Shown: piece by piece, positions 23,831 through 32,218 of the stretch
Position numbering within the stretch: the first letter of the stretch is position 1
Layout of the letters: each line of letters begins with the position of its first letter
NCBI RefSeq assembly: GCF_015265455.1
Contig: NZ_CP054492.1
Location: forward strand, 310,001 to 374,000
Reading direction: 5' to 3'
DNA length: 64,000 nt
From: Candidatus Sulfurimonas baltica
GTDB lineage: Bacteria; Campylobacterota; Campylobacteria; Campylobacterales; Sulfurimonadaceae
The notes under the pieces: model-generated
The model's database searches: none
The model's input: the letters and a program-made list of their open reading frames with translations, nothing else
Told to the model about the DNA's origin: nothing
Made by a program: the position numbers and the translations under genes

Positions 23831-25447
23831 TTAGTCTCTAGTTCTGTTACGGTTTCTATCACCGCCGCCAGAACGGCTTCTGTCACCACCAGTAGAACTT
23901 CCGCCGCCAGCAGAACTTCCACCACGGTATCCACCGCCAGAACTAGCACCACCTGAACGATTTCTATCTCCACTACCGCCAGAACGATTTCTATCTCCAC
24001 CGCCACCAGAACGATTTCTATTTCCTTTATAACCGCCACGGCCGCCTCTACTATCATTTCTACTAGCAGCACGCTCTAAAATAGCAGCTAATTTATCAGC
24101 TGGTATACCGATAGTATTTGGACCTTTTACCGCTTGTCTATCTAAAATCATGGAAACAAGTTTAAACATAATAGTAGCTTCATCTATGTCCTCTTTTAAC
24201 ATGTCAAGAATTTGATGAGCTTCATCATAGATGTGTTGGTCTTCTATTGTTTTAACTATTGATTTTAAGTTTAAAGCTCTTAAATCATTTTTACTTGGAA
24301 CAAATGCATGAGTCATTGTAGTTCCAACTTTTGATTTGATTCTTTGAAGTTCTTTAAACTCTAATGGAGTTAAAAGCGTAATAGCCTTACCTTTAGTTCC
24401 AGCACGGCCAGTTCTACCAATACGGTGAACATAAGACTCAGGGTCAAAAGGTATGTGATAATTGAAAACATGAGATATATTATCTACATGTATACCACGA
24501 GCGGCAACATCAGTAGCAACTAAAACTTTAACACTATTGCTCTTGAAACCTTTAATTACAGTTTCGCGTTGGCGTTGCTCCATATCTCCGTGAAGACCAT
24601 TAGCTAAGTATCCAGCATTTGATAGAACATTTGAAAGTCTATCAACTTCACTTTTTGTTCTACAAAACACTACACATTTTTTAGTATCTTCAGCATCCAT
24701 AAGACGGATAATCGCATCATCTCTCTCAGATTCTTCGATTACATAATACTCTTGAGATATATCTGTATTAGTTGTCTCGCCTTGAGTGATAGATATAAAC
24801 TCTGGATTATCTAAGATTCTTTCAGCTAGAAGCTTGATAGGTTTAGGCATAGTTGCTGAGAATAAAAGTGTTTGACGATTTGTTGGAAGATATGAAAAAA
24901 TTTCATTAATATCATCTAGAAATCCCATGTCAAGCATCTCGTCAGCTTCGTCTAGTACAACGATGCTTGGAGCGAAATCTTTAACTAGATTCTTTTTAAG
25001 AATATCTAAAAGTCTACCCGGAGTTGCAACAACAACACTAGCACCTCTTTCGATAAGGTCGATTTGTCTATTGTAAGAGCTACCGCCATAAACAGTCACT
25101 GTTCTAGCATTTATATTTCTACCATATTTGAACATCTCATCACTAACTTGAGTAGCAAGTTCACGAGTTGGAGTTATTATTAGTATGCTAACACCACTTT
25201 TTGGATCGATATTGTTTAGTGCAGGAAGACCAAAAGCAGCTGTTTTACCAGTACCAGTGTGTGCTTGACCAACTATGTCACGACCAGCTAATATAAATGG
25301 TATTGCTGCTGCTTGAATAGGGCTAGGAACTGTAAAACCTGCGTCTTTAACTGCTCTTAGTATATCTTTGTTTAAACCTAAATCATCAAATGTGATTGTT
25401 GGCTCTTCATTAATTTGTTCTGCGTTTGTTTGTGCATTTTCTTGCAT
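23831..25447 (-). CDS. DEAD-box ATP-dependent RNA helicase, DeaD/CsdA-like
   Basis: RNA helicase of 538 residues acting in ribosome assembly, RNA decay or cold adaptation. Motifs in order: Q motif (PSPIQAAAIP), AHTGTGKT, PTRELA, TPGRLLD, DEADEMLD, SATMP, VATDVAARGI and HRIGRTGRAG. The last ~70 residues form a low-complexity tail of repeated SGGGGDRNR-type units rich in Gly, Ser, Arg and Asp. This tail is probably disordered and RNA-binding. A TATAAT (GGGTATAATTCC on the minus strand, about 25525) and a leader of about 70 bases with a GCC/GGC hairpin precede the gene. Confidence 0.95.
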   Translation of the reverse strand: MQENAQTNAEQINEEPTITFDDLGLNKDILRAVKDAGFTVPSPIQAAAIPFILAGRDIVGQAHTGTGKTAAFGLPALNNIDPKSGVSILIITPTRELATQVSDEMFKYGRNINARTVTVYGGSSYNRQIDLIERGASVVVATPGRLLDILKKNLVKDFAPSIVVLDEADEMLDMGFLDDINEIFSYLPTNRQTLLFSATMPKPIKLLAERILDNPEFISITQGETTNTDISQEYYVIEESERDDAIIRLMDAEDTKKCVVFCRTKSEVDRLSNVLSNAGYLANGLHGDMEQRQRETVIKGFKSNSVKVLVATDVAARGIHVDNISHVFNYHIPFDPESYVHRIGRTGRAGTKGKAITLLTPLEFKELQRIKSKVGTTMTHAFVPSKNDLRALNLKSIVKTIEDQHIYDEAHQILDMLKEDIDEATIMFKLVSMILDRQAVKGPNTIGIPADKLAAILERAASRNDSRGGRGGYKGNRNRSGGGGDRNRSGGSGDRNRSGGASSGGGYRGGSSAGGGSSTGGDRSRSGGGDRNRNRTRD

Positions 25448-25642
25448 CGTTATCCTTTAAATAGGAGCTGATACAAGATTGCCTCATTTGGCAATGCACC
25501 TTCCCCTAAACTATTTGTGGAATTATACCCAAATATAATTTGTTTTATATTTAAAGATTGTATATTTAAAATTAGTTAAGTTTATATTGTGTAAATAAAT
25601 GAAGATATTGTTAATAATATGGTAATGAATTTAATTTTTAGA

Positions 25643-25648
25643 TATGAT
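25643..25648 (+). promoter_or_regulatory. -10 box, predicted leaderless start for the gene at 25655
   Basis: TATGAT, six bases, then the ATG at 25655; no Shine-Dalgarno sequence. The placement supports the ATG at 25655 over the upstream in-frame start at 25619. Confidence 0.55.
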
Positions 25649-25654
25649 ACAAGT

Positions 25655-25852
25655 ATGAAAATAGAGACACAATATACATATGAAAAAATATGGACAACAA
25701 CAAATGAGGCTGATCTTCTTCGGATGATTGAAGAGGAAACTGGCAGTGCTGATACTGCTAAGGGAACACTGGCTTATATAAAAGAAGCTGTTAAAGCAGG
25801 CAAAACAATTAGTGTTGGCGATTGTAAGTTTAGAGAGAAAAAGCAAGGGTAA
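25655..25852 (+). CDS. Small conserved-looking hypothetical protein upstream of mscS
   Basis: Soluble protein of 65 residues (starts MKIETQYTYEKIWTTTNEAD), acidic N-terminal half and basic C-terminal end (CKFREKKQG). It has one cysteine and no membrane segment. I do not recognise a family. It is followed by the MscS-type channel gene four bases after its stop, so the two are probably cotranscribed. The -10 box sits exactly six bases before the ATG. Confidence 0.7.
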   Translation: MKIETQYTYEKIWTTTNEADLLRMIEEETGSADTAKGTLAYIKEAVKAGKTISVGDCKFREKKQG

Positions 25853-25856
25853 AATA

Positions 25857-26684
25857 ATGGAAAAAGAACTTGAAGAAGTTGGACATTTTTATAATATAGT
25901 TATTGACTTTATAACTAACTATAGTTTTCAGATAATTGGTGCGATTATTATCTTAGTTATTGGTGTTTTTGCCTCAAAGTATATACACAAATATGTTTTA
26001 AAACTACTTTTAAAAACAACAATAGATGAGACAATAAGTGGATTTATAGCCAATTTTGTAAGAATTACAGTAGTTGCTATGATGGCTGTTTTAGCACTTG
26101 GAAAGCTCGGGATTTCTATAGCTCCATTTATTGCGGCAATTGGTGCTATTTCTTTAACTGCTGGTTTGGCTCTTCAGGGGAGCGTATCAAATTTTGCCGC
26201 TGGTATTGTTCTTATTGCAACAAAACCTTTTAAGCTTGGTGATACAATTAGGGTTCATGATGTCTATGGTGAAGTTCAAGAGATTAAGTTGGCATATACT
26301 ATTTTAGTCAATGAAGACAAAGAACAGATCACTATACCAAATAAATATATGATAGGTGATGTTCTAGTAAATTCATATTCATACCGCATAGTTGAGGGTA
26401 GCGTTGGAGTCTCGTATGACACTGATTCAAAAAGTGCAATAGAGCTTATTAAGTCTATGCTATCTACATGTAAAGATGTCTCAAATGAAAATAAGCCAAT
26501 AGTAGGTATAGAAAAATTTGGTGCTAGTTCTATAGACATTGGTTATAGATATTGGGTTCCCACAAATAGTTTTTATAAAACACAATATGAAGTAAATCTA
26601 AAAGTCTTAGAGGCGCTTACTGAAGCTAAAATAACAATACCATTTCCGCAAACAGAGGTTCGTATGATAGGGGATAAAAAATGA
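25857..26684 (+). CDS. MscS-family mechanosensitive channel
   Basis: Inner-membrane channel of 275 residues that opens on membrane tension during hypo-osmotic shock. Three transmembrane helices are visible; the pore helix TM3 has the Gly/Ala pattern IAAIGAISLTAGLALQGSVS, followed by the beta domain (PFKLGDTIRVHDVYGEVQEI) and the IPN of TIPNKYM. AAGGG precedes the ATG at 25857. It overlaps the following DoxX gene by four bases (ATGA). Confidence 0.95.
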   Translation: MEKELEEVGHFYNIVIDFITNYSFQIIGAIIILVIGVFASKYIHKYVLKLLLKTTIDETISGFIANFVRITVVAMMAVLALGKLGISIAPFIAAIGAISLTAGLALQGSVSNFAAGIVLIATKPFKLGDTIRVHDVYGEVQEIKLAYTILVNEDKEQITIPNKYMIGDVLVNSYSYRIVEGSVGVSYDTDSKSAIELIKSMLSTCKDVSNENKPIVGIEKFGASSIDIGYRYWVPTNSFYKTQYEVNLKVLEALTEAKITIPFPQTEVRMIGDKK

Positions 26685-27064
26685 TGAACGATATAGCGAA
26701 ACTTATTTTAAGATTAACACTTGGAATAATGATGCTTTTTCACGGTCTTGATAAGATTATTAATGGAATAAAAGGTGTTAAACATTTAGTTGTAAATGCA
26801 GGGTTGCCAGAATTTTTTGCTTATGGAGTTTATGTTGGAGAGGTTGTTCTTCCACTCCTAATTATAATTGGGCTTTATGCCAGAGTCGCATCGGTTATAT
26901 TGGCATTCAACATGATAATGGCAATCTTTTTAGCCTATCATAGCTCTATATTTGAACTAGGTAAGCATGGGGCACCGGTAATTGAGTTGCCGTTTTTATA
27001 CTTTATTATTTCTGTTGTTGTTTTCTTGCTTGGAAGTGGAAAGTACGCTGTAAACAGCAAGTAA
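26681..27064 (+). CDS. DoxX-family membrane protein
   Basis: Integral membrane protein of 127 residues with four predicted helices. The N-terminal LRLTLGIMMLFHGLDKIINGI and GLYARVASVILAFNMIMA segments are typical of the DoxX/DoxD family of unknown or redox-related function. The start overlaps the mscS stop in ATGATGA. A TACATGTA palindrome lies just after its stop, before the convergent pssA. Confidence 0.85.
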   Translation: MMNDIAKLILRLTLGIMMLFHGLDKIINGIKGVKHLVVNAGLPEFFAYGVYVGEVVLPLLIIIGLYARVASVILAFNMIMAIFLAYHSSIFELGKHGAPVIELPFLYFIISVVVFLLGSGKYAVNSK

Positions 27065-27087
27065 AAAATATCTACATGTAGAGCTGT

Positions 27088-27645
27088 TTAGAGGTGGGGA
27101 ACTTTTATATTGGAGTTTAAACTCCATCCAACTGCAGCCATAATAGCTATTACAGCAAAAGCAGGTACAAAAGCATAAGTAGCACCCAAGTAAACTAACC
27201 AAAGCAAAATTGCACCAAGAGGCGTAGGGACTCCTGTAAAAAACTTATCAACTTTACCAGCCTCTGCGTTAATGTTAAAGTGAATAAGTCTTCTAAGCCC
27301 TGAAATCACATAATATATACTTACAACGCCTGCAAATAAAAGAGATATGCCCGAGAGTGAAACAGAGTAAACAGCTTGAAATATTAAAAATACAGGAACA
27401 AGAACAAAGCTTAAAAAATCTGCAAAGCTGTCTAGTTGAACACCAAACTCATTTGACAAGTTGTATTTTCTAGCTATCTTACCATCAAAAATATCAAAAG
27501 CACCACCAATCCATGCTAGTAAAATTGCAATAAAAAAATTGTTATGAGTTATAAAGTAGGTTGCTAGCAGGCCAGCTGTAATATTTACAAACGTAAAGAG
27601 GTTTGCCAAGTTGAAGTGTGAAGATGGTTGATATAAAAATTTCAT
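27088..27645 (-). CDS. pssA: CDP-alcohol phosphatidyltransferase, likely phosphatidylserine synthase
   Basis: Inner-membrane phospholipid enzyme of 185 residues. The CDP-alcohol motif is complete: DIFDGKIAR followed by GVQLDSFAD. Length, the N-terminal PSSHFNLANLFTFVNITAG and the topology fit the PssA subclass that makes phosphatidylserine from CDP-diacylglycerol. The substrate assignment is by family resemblance. AAAGG precedes the ATG. No psd gene is nearby. Confidence 0.85.
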   Translation of the reverse strand: MKFLYQPSSHFNLANLFTFVNITAGLLATYFITHNNFFIAILLAWIGGAFDIFDGKIARKYNLSNEFGVQLDSFADFLSFVLVPVFLIFQAVYSVSLSGISLLFAGVVSIYYVISGLRRLIHFNINAEAGKVDKFFTGVPTPLGAILLWLVYLGATYAFVPAFAVIAIMAAVGWSLNSNIKVPHL

Positions 27646-27803
27646 TAGTTACCTTTGTTTGCGCAATTATATCATTTAGTAATTAAAAAAAATCAATTTA
27701 TATATGATTATAGATTTTTTAAGATACAATCTTGGTTATAAAATGTATCGCAATTGTGACATTCTTGCATAAATCTTGTTATGTTAAATTATATGGAGAA
27801 AAA

Positions 27804-29423
27804 ATGTTAAATAATTTTAAAATAAAGAATATTATTATCGCTGTATCAGGCTTGGTGTTTGCGATATTATTTATTAGCTTTTTTTTAAACCATTATAGTG
27901 TACGTGACATAGAAAAAAAATCTAATGAACAGATAGAGGTGGTTTTGCCAAATATCTATGACTTTTTAGAGTTGCAACTAAGTGTTGTTCAGATACAGCA
28001 GTGGTTGACAGATATCTCTGCTACAAGGGCAGCAGAGGGTGTTGATGATGGTTTTGATGAGGCAGCAAAATACTTTAAAAGTGCTAATAAAATTACAGAT
28101 AGACTTGTAGCCACGCATATCAAGATTGGTGAAGAGGAGATGGCAAATAAGCTTAAAAAGTTTAAGTCCGACATGCAAAACTACTATAATGTTGGTGTTG
28201 AGATGGCTAATGCATATATAAAAGATGGACCGACAGAGGGGAATAAGCTTATGCTAAAGCTTGACCCTTATGCAGCAAAGCTTTCCGATCAGCTCGGAGA
28301 GTGGGTTGCCGTATATAAGGAAAATTCGATTAAATCTGCCCAGAATTTAAATAAAAGTTTGTCTGATTTTGAACTACAAAATATTTATACATCGACTCTA
28401 TTGGTAATTGTATTATTTATTGCGTTTGGAGTTATCAACAAACTATTGAGTTCCATTAAAGGGGTAGATGCCTTTTTGGCTAAGGTTTCAAATATTGATT
28501 TTACTCTAGAAACAGGTTCTAAAAATGAGGTTACGCAGATTATTCAAAATATATCCAAGGTCATGGACTCTTTTAAAGATTTTATCACTGAAGCAAAAAA
28601 ATCTTCTACCGAGAACTCATCAATATCTCACGAACTATCAACTACCTCTACTATCGTGGGTCAAAAAGTTGAAAATGTAATGCAGATAGTTGACAATGCG
28701 ACTAAAAAGGCCAAAAATATAACAAATGAAATAGCAATATCGGTTAGTTATGCCAAAGAGAATCTTAAAAGCAGCGTTAAGGCAAATAATAACCTTGATG
28801 AAGCGACTAAGGAGATTATAAATTTAACATCAAGTGTTCAAGAAACGGCAAATATTGAAGCAGATTTAGCTATAAAGATAGACCAACTCAGTAGTGACGC
28901 AGAGCAGGTAAAAGATGTCTTAAACGTTATTGGAGATATAGCAGACCAGACAAATCTGTTAGCTTTGAATGCCGCAATAGAAGCAGCAAGGGCCGGAGAA
29001 CATGGGCGAGGCTTTGCTGTTGTCGCCGACGAGGTTAGAAAACTAGCAGAGAGAACACAAAAAAGCCTTACAGAGATACAATCCAGTATAGGAATTATTG
29101 TACAATCTATTTCTGATACAAGTCAACAGATGAATATAAACTCCAAAAATATTCAGTCACTGGCTAATATCTCTTCTGGAGTGGAAGTAAAAATAACTGA
29201 AACTCTGAATTTAATGCATATAGCATCAGAAGCTACCGAAAAAATAGTTGTTGATTTCGAAGCCACCGGTATTTCAGTGAGTGCTATATCACATGAGATA
29301 AACGATGCTAATGAGATTGTAGCCTCAAATGCTAGAAGTGTTGAGGAGATAGCTGCAGCAGCAGAGCATTTAAATGGTTTGACTGAGCAGTTGAATAAAA
29401 AGATGGAAGAGTTTAAAGTATAA
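27804..29423 (+). CDS. Methyl-accepting chemotaxis protein
   Basis: Chemoreceptor of 539 residues. An N-terminal helix (about 10-28), a helical periplasmic sensing domain of about 165 residues, a second helix ([13 protein letters not shown]) and a HAMP-like region precede the signalling domain. The hairpin tip is clear: [20 protein letters not shown] and [17 protein letters not shown]. No methylation pentapeptide was seen at the C-terminus. The ATG at 27804 has GGAG six bases upstream; the longer reading from 27732 lacks support. The ligand is unknown. Confidence 0.93.
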   Translation: MLNNFKIKNIIIAVSGLVFAILFISFFLNHYSVRDIEKKSNEQIEVVLPNIYDFLELQLSVVQIQQWLTDISATRAAEGVDDGFDEAAKYFKSANKITDRLVATHIKIGEEEMANKLKKFKSDMQNYYNVGVEMANAYIKDGPTEGNKLMLKLDPYAAKLSDQLGEWVAVYKENSIKSAQNLNKSLSDFELQNIYTSTLLVIVLFIAFGVINKLLSSIKGVDAFLAKVSNIDFTLETGSKNEVTQIIQNISKVMDSFKDFITEAKKSSTENSSISHELSTTSTIVGQKVENVMQIVDNATKKAKNITNEIAISVSYAKENLKSSVKANNNLDEATKEIINLTSSVQETANIEADLAIKIDQLSSDAEQVKDVLNVIGDIADQTNLLALNAAIEAARAGEHGRGFAVVADEVRKLAERTQKSLTEIQSSIGIIVQSISDTSQQMNINSKNIQSLANISSGVEVKITETLNLMHIASEATEKIVVDFEATGISVSAISHEINDANEIVASNARSVEEIAAAAEHLNGLTEQLNKKMEEFKV

Positions 29424-29458
29424 AATAATATAATCTCGAAATTCAAGGAATCTTTATT

Positions 29459-30625
29459 ATGTTACGCTATATATTACTTATAAGTTTACTATTTTCAGTA
29501 GGTTTTACATCTTTATTGGCAGAAGAAAAAAGTTACAAAGACGGATTTACAGTTGACGCGGTACTTAGCGCAGATTTTATAAGAAATATTGATGGTGGGA
29601 TTGAAGAAGATGGGACAATACTTGGAAACTTTGACTTAACAATAGAGCTTGATACACAAAAAGCAGGACTGTGGGATAATGGTACATTTTTCGCTTATTT
29701 TTTGGGAAATTTATATACCAATGAGTGGATGACTAGCCATGTTGGTGACTGGCAGGTTTCAAGCAGTTTAGAAGCTGTTGAAGCATTTAGACTTTATGAA
29801 TTTTGGTATGACCATACATTTTCAGACAGCCTTTCTCTTCTAGTGGGTATGCATGATTATAACAGCGAATTTATTGTACTAGAATATGGTTTATTATTTA
29901 CACATAGTTCATTTGGTATTCAGCCTGATGTTGCACAAGTTGGACCATCCATTTTTCCTATTGCATCATTAGCAACAAGAGTTGCAGTAAAACCAACACA
30001 AAATAGTTATGTTCTAGCAGCTGTGTATGATGGAGTTGCGGGTGATCCTAATTATCCAAAAAAAACAACAATTGAGTTAAACAATAGTGATGGAGTTTTT
30101 GCATCTCTTGAAGCAGGATTGGTAAGTAGTGAAGTTTATGAAGCAGATTATTATAAACTAGCATTAGGTGTATGGCAACATACAGCAAAAGTAGAAAATT
30201 TTGCAGGTATTGTTGATGATAAAAACAGTGGTGTTTATTTAATTGGTGAGAAAACTATCTTTGCTAACTCTAATGGAGCTTTAGGTGCTTTTTTTCAACT
30301 AGGTTTTGCAGATTCAGGCAGAAATCAAGTAGATAGATATTGGGGAGTTGGTTTAAACTACAAGGGTCTACTTTCTGGGCGTAGTGATGATTTACTTGGT
30401 TTAGCGGTAGGAAGTGCTATAAACTCTAATGAGTATAAAGATTATGAATTAACTAAGGATAATGTTGTAGATTCTTCTGAAACAGCTATTGAGCTTACTT
30501 ACGAAGTAGAGCTTTATTCATGGCTAGTAGTTCAACCACTTATTCAACATATACTAAACCCCTCAATGGATAAAACCATAGATGATTCAACAATTGTGGG
30601 TGCTCGTATTTCATTAGTTTACTAA
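29459..30625 (+). CDS. OprB-type outer-membrane porin
   Basis: Outer-membrane beta-barrel of 388 residues with a signal peptide (cleavage after SLLAEE region). The pattern GNFDLTIELDTQKAGLWDNG, LYEFWYDHTF, LLVGMHDYNSEF and the C-terminal aromatic (SLVY) are those of carbohydrate-selective porins of the OprB family. AAGGA precedes the ATG. It is 41 bases upstream of a second porin gene and may share its transcript. The substrate in this organism is unclear, since sugar uptake is unusual in Campylobacterota. Confidence 0.8.
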   Translation: MLRYILLISLLFSVGFTSLLAEEKSYKDGFTVDAVLSADFIRNIDGGIEEDGTILGNFDLTIELDTQKAGLWDNGTFFAYFLGNLYTNEWMTSHVGDWQVSSSLEAVEAFRLYEFWYDHTFSDSLSLLVGMHDYNSEFIVLEYGLLFTHSSFGIQPDVAQVGPSIFPIASLATRVAVKPTQNSYVLAAVYDGVAGDPNYPKKTTIELNNSDGVFASLEAGLVSSEVYEADYYKLALGVWQHTAKVENFAGIVDDKNSGVYLIGEKTIFANSNGALGAFFQLGFADSGRNQVDRYWGVGLNYKGLLSGRSDDLLGLAVGSAINSNEYKDYELTKDNVVDSSETAIELTYEVELYSWLVVQPLIQHILNPSMDKTIDDSTIVGARISLVY

Positions 30626-30666
30626 AAGTGATTGTGAGCTTAGAAAATAAATTTAAGGAATTTTAA

Positions 30667-31926
30667 ATGTTAAAACATATTTTACCAGTAGGGCTGGTTT
30701 TAGTTAGTTCTGTACCATTAATGGCAGAAACAGGGAGATTTCATGAAGATCAACAGATCTCTGTTCATGAAAAACTTGATAAGTTTGCTCAGGGTTATGA
30801 AAAAGAGATTTCAGTTGTAGATAACCTTAGGCGAATGGTTTCCGATGGGAAAGTGAGTGGTCAATTTAAATCAATGTATGCTGGATATTTTAGAGAGGGA
30901 GATAATCCTAATGAATATGCAACTGCAATTGGCGGTATGCTTAAATACGAGCTTGCAGAATATAATGGATTTAATGCTGCTGCTGCTTTTACAACGTCAC
31001 AAGATCTTGACTTTGCAACGGGTGAGGACACTAAGCACAATACTGAGTTATCATCAGACACTCAGGAGTATACAGAATTAACAGAAGCTTATATAAACTA
31101 TAGAAATGGAAATTTGAATCTTAGAGCAGGTCTTCAAGTTATAAATACTCCTTTGGCTGATAGTGATAATATTAGAATGGTACAAAATACATTTGAAGCT
31201 TATATTGCTACATATTATGTTGATAATTTTGAATTTTTTGCAGGTCATTTAATGAAATGGCAGGGTGTAGATGCTGGGCTAAAGCATGGGGAATGGGTAA
31301 ATGTTGGTTCTAAAGGGGCATATGTTAGTGGTATAACTTATACATATGATGTTCAAATAAATGCTTGGTATTATAATTTTATAGATTTAACTAATGCAGT
31401 CTATCTTGATATTGCATATACTTTTGATATTACTAAAGATTTTTCTATTGACACTGCAGCTCAATATCTTAATGAATCAGAGATTGGTGTAAGTAATGCA
31501 GAAGCAGAAATTTATGGCGCTTTAGCTGGGTTTTCAGTTTATAACATTGGCTTTGAGCTAGCATACAATATATCAAATAAGAAAGTAGGAAAGCACAGTC
31601 ATTCTGGAAATGGTGGGGGAACACTGTTTACTAGTATGGATACTATGATACTTGATGAAATAGCTGATGATAGAGAAGCAAGAGCTATTTTAGCTTCTGT
31701 TTCGCGTGAATGGAATTTACTCAACTTCTTATATGCATATGGAGATTTTAAAGGAAAAGAAAATTCTCTTGGAGAAAAAGCGCATATAGTTGAGCATAAT
31801 ATTGGCTGTGAGTATGAGTGGAAGGAAGACTTCTTTTTAGGAGCTATATATGTTATACAAGAAGACAAAGAAGATTCATCTAATGATTGGAGCCGCTTGC
31901 AGTTAATGGTTGCTTACAACTTCTAA
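30667..31926 (+). CDS. OprD-like outer-membrane porin upstream of feoAB
   Basis: Outer-membrane protein of 419 residues: signal peptide (MLKHILPVGLVLVSSVPLMA), a coiled N-terminal stretch (FAQGYEKEISVVDNLRRMVS) and alternating beta strands ending in the aromatic AYNF. The segment NLRAGLQVINTPLADSDNIR is like the OprD porin family. AAGGA precedes the ATG. It sits 64 bases upstream of feoAB, which have their own Fur-like box. A role in iron or substrate entry is possible but not shown. A Gly/His/Ser-rich loop (KKVGKHSHSGNGGG) might bind metal. Confidence 0.8.
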   Translation: MLKHILPVGLVLVSSVPLMAETGRFHEDQQISVHEKLDKFAQGYEKEISVVDNLRRMVSDGKVSGQFKSMYAGYFREGDNPNEYATAIGGMLKYELAEYNGFNAAAAFTTSQDLDFATGEDTKHNTELSSDTQEYTELTEAYINYRNGNLNLRAGLQVINTPLADSDNIRMVQNTFEAYIATYYVDNFEFFAGHLMKWQGVDAGLKHGEWVNVGSKGAYVSGITYTYDVQINAWYYNFIDLTNAVYLDIAYTFDITKDFSIDTAAQYLNESEIGVSNAEAEIYGALAGFSVYNIGFELAYNISNKKVGKHSHSGNGGGTLFTSMDTMILDEIADDREARAILASVSREWNLLNFLYAYGDFKGKENSLGEKAHIVEHNIGCEYEWKEDFFLGAIYVIQEDKEDSSNDWSRLQLMVAYNF

Positions 31927-31946
31927 ATTTAATCTGTTATTAATAT

Positions 31947-31965
31947 GATATTAGTTATCATTATA
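31947..31965. promoter_or_regulatory. Fur-box-like sequence upstream of feoA
   Basis: GATATTAGTTATCATTATA matches 14 of 19 positions of the GATAATGATAATCATTATC consensus. It lies 25 bases before the feoA ATG and overlaps the expected promoter (TATAAT at about 31972), the normal arrangement for Fur repression of ferrous iron uptake. Confidence 0.6.
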
Positions 31966-31990
31966 AAAATATATAATTTAAAGAAAAAAT

Positions 31991-32218
31991 ATGAAAAAAT
32001 TAAGTGATTGTAAAAAAGCTTGTAAAGTAAAAATATTAAAGTTGCATGCTGACTCAGAACTCAAACAAAGGTTTATCTCTTTTGGTATTATGAAAGAGGT
32101 TGTTGTTGAAGTTTTGGAATACTCTCCGGCAAAGAGCACCATAGAGATTAAAGTTGGCAAGATGAGAATAGCTCTTAGAGCCAAAGAAGCTGAGCTAATA
32201 GAGGTAGAAGATATATGA
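31991..32218 (+). CDS. feoA: Ferrous iron transport protein A
   Basis: SH3-like cytoplasmic protein of 75 residues that works with the FeoB transporter. The pattern (A)CKVKILKLHADSELKQRF, GIMKEVVVEVL and IALRAKEAELIEV fits FeoA. Its stop overlaps the FeoB start, so the two are translated together. The Fur-like box upstream suggests repression in iron-replete cells. Confidence 0.92.
   Translation: MKKLSDCKKACKVKILKLHADSELKQRFISFGIMKEVVVEVLEYSPAKSTIEIKVGKMRIALRAKEAELIEVEDI

Noticed and set aside
23695-24072. Minus-strand 125-codon frame rich in Val, Glu, Ile and Ala
   Set aside because: It is an out-of-frame reading of the Gly/Ser/Arg repeat tail of the DEAD-box helicase; the odd composition is caused by repetitive codons.
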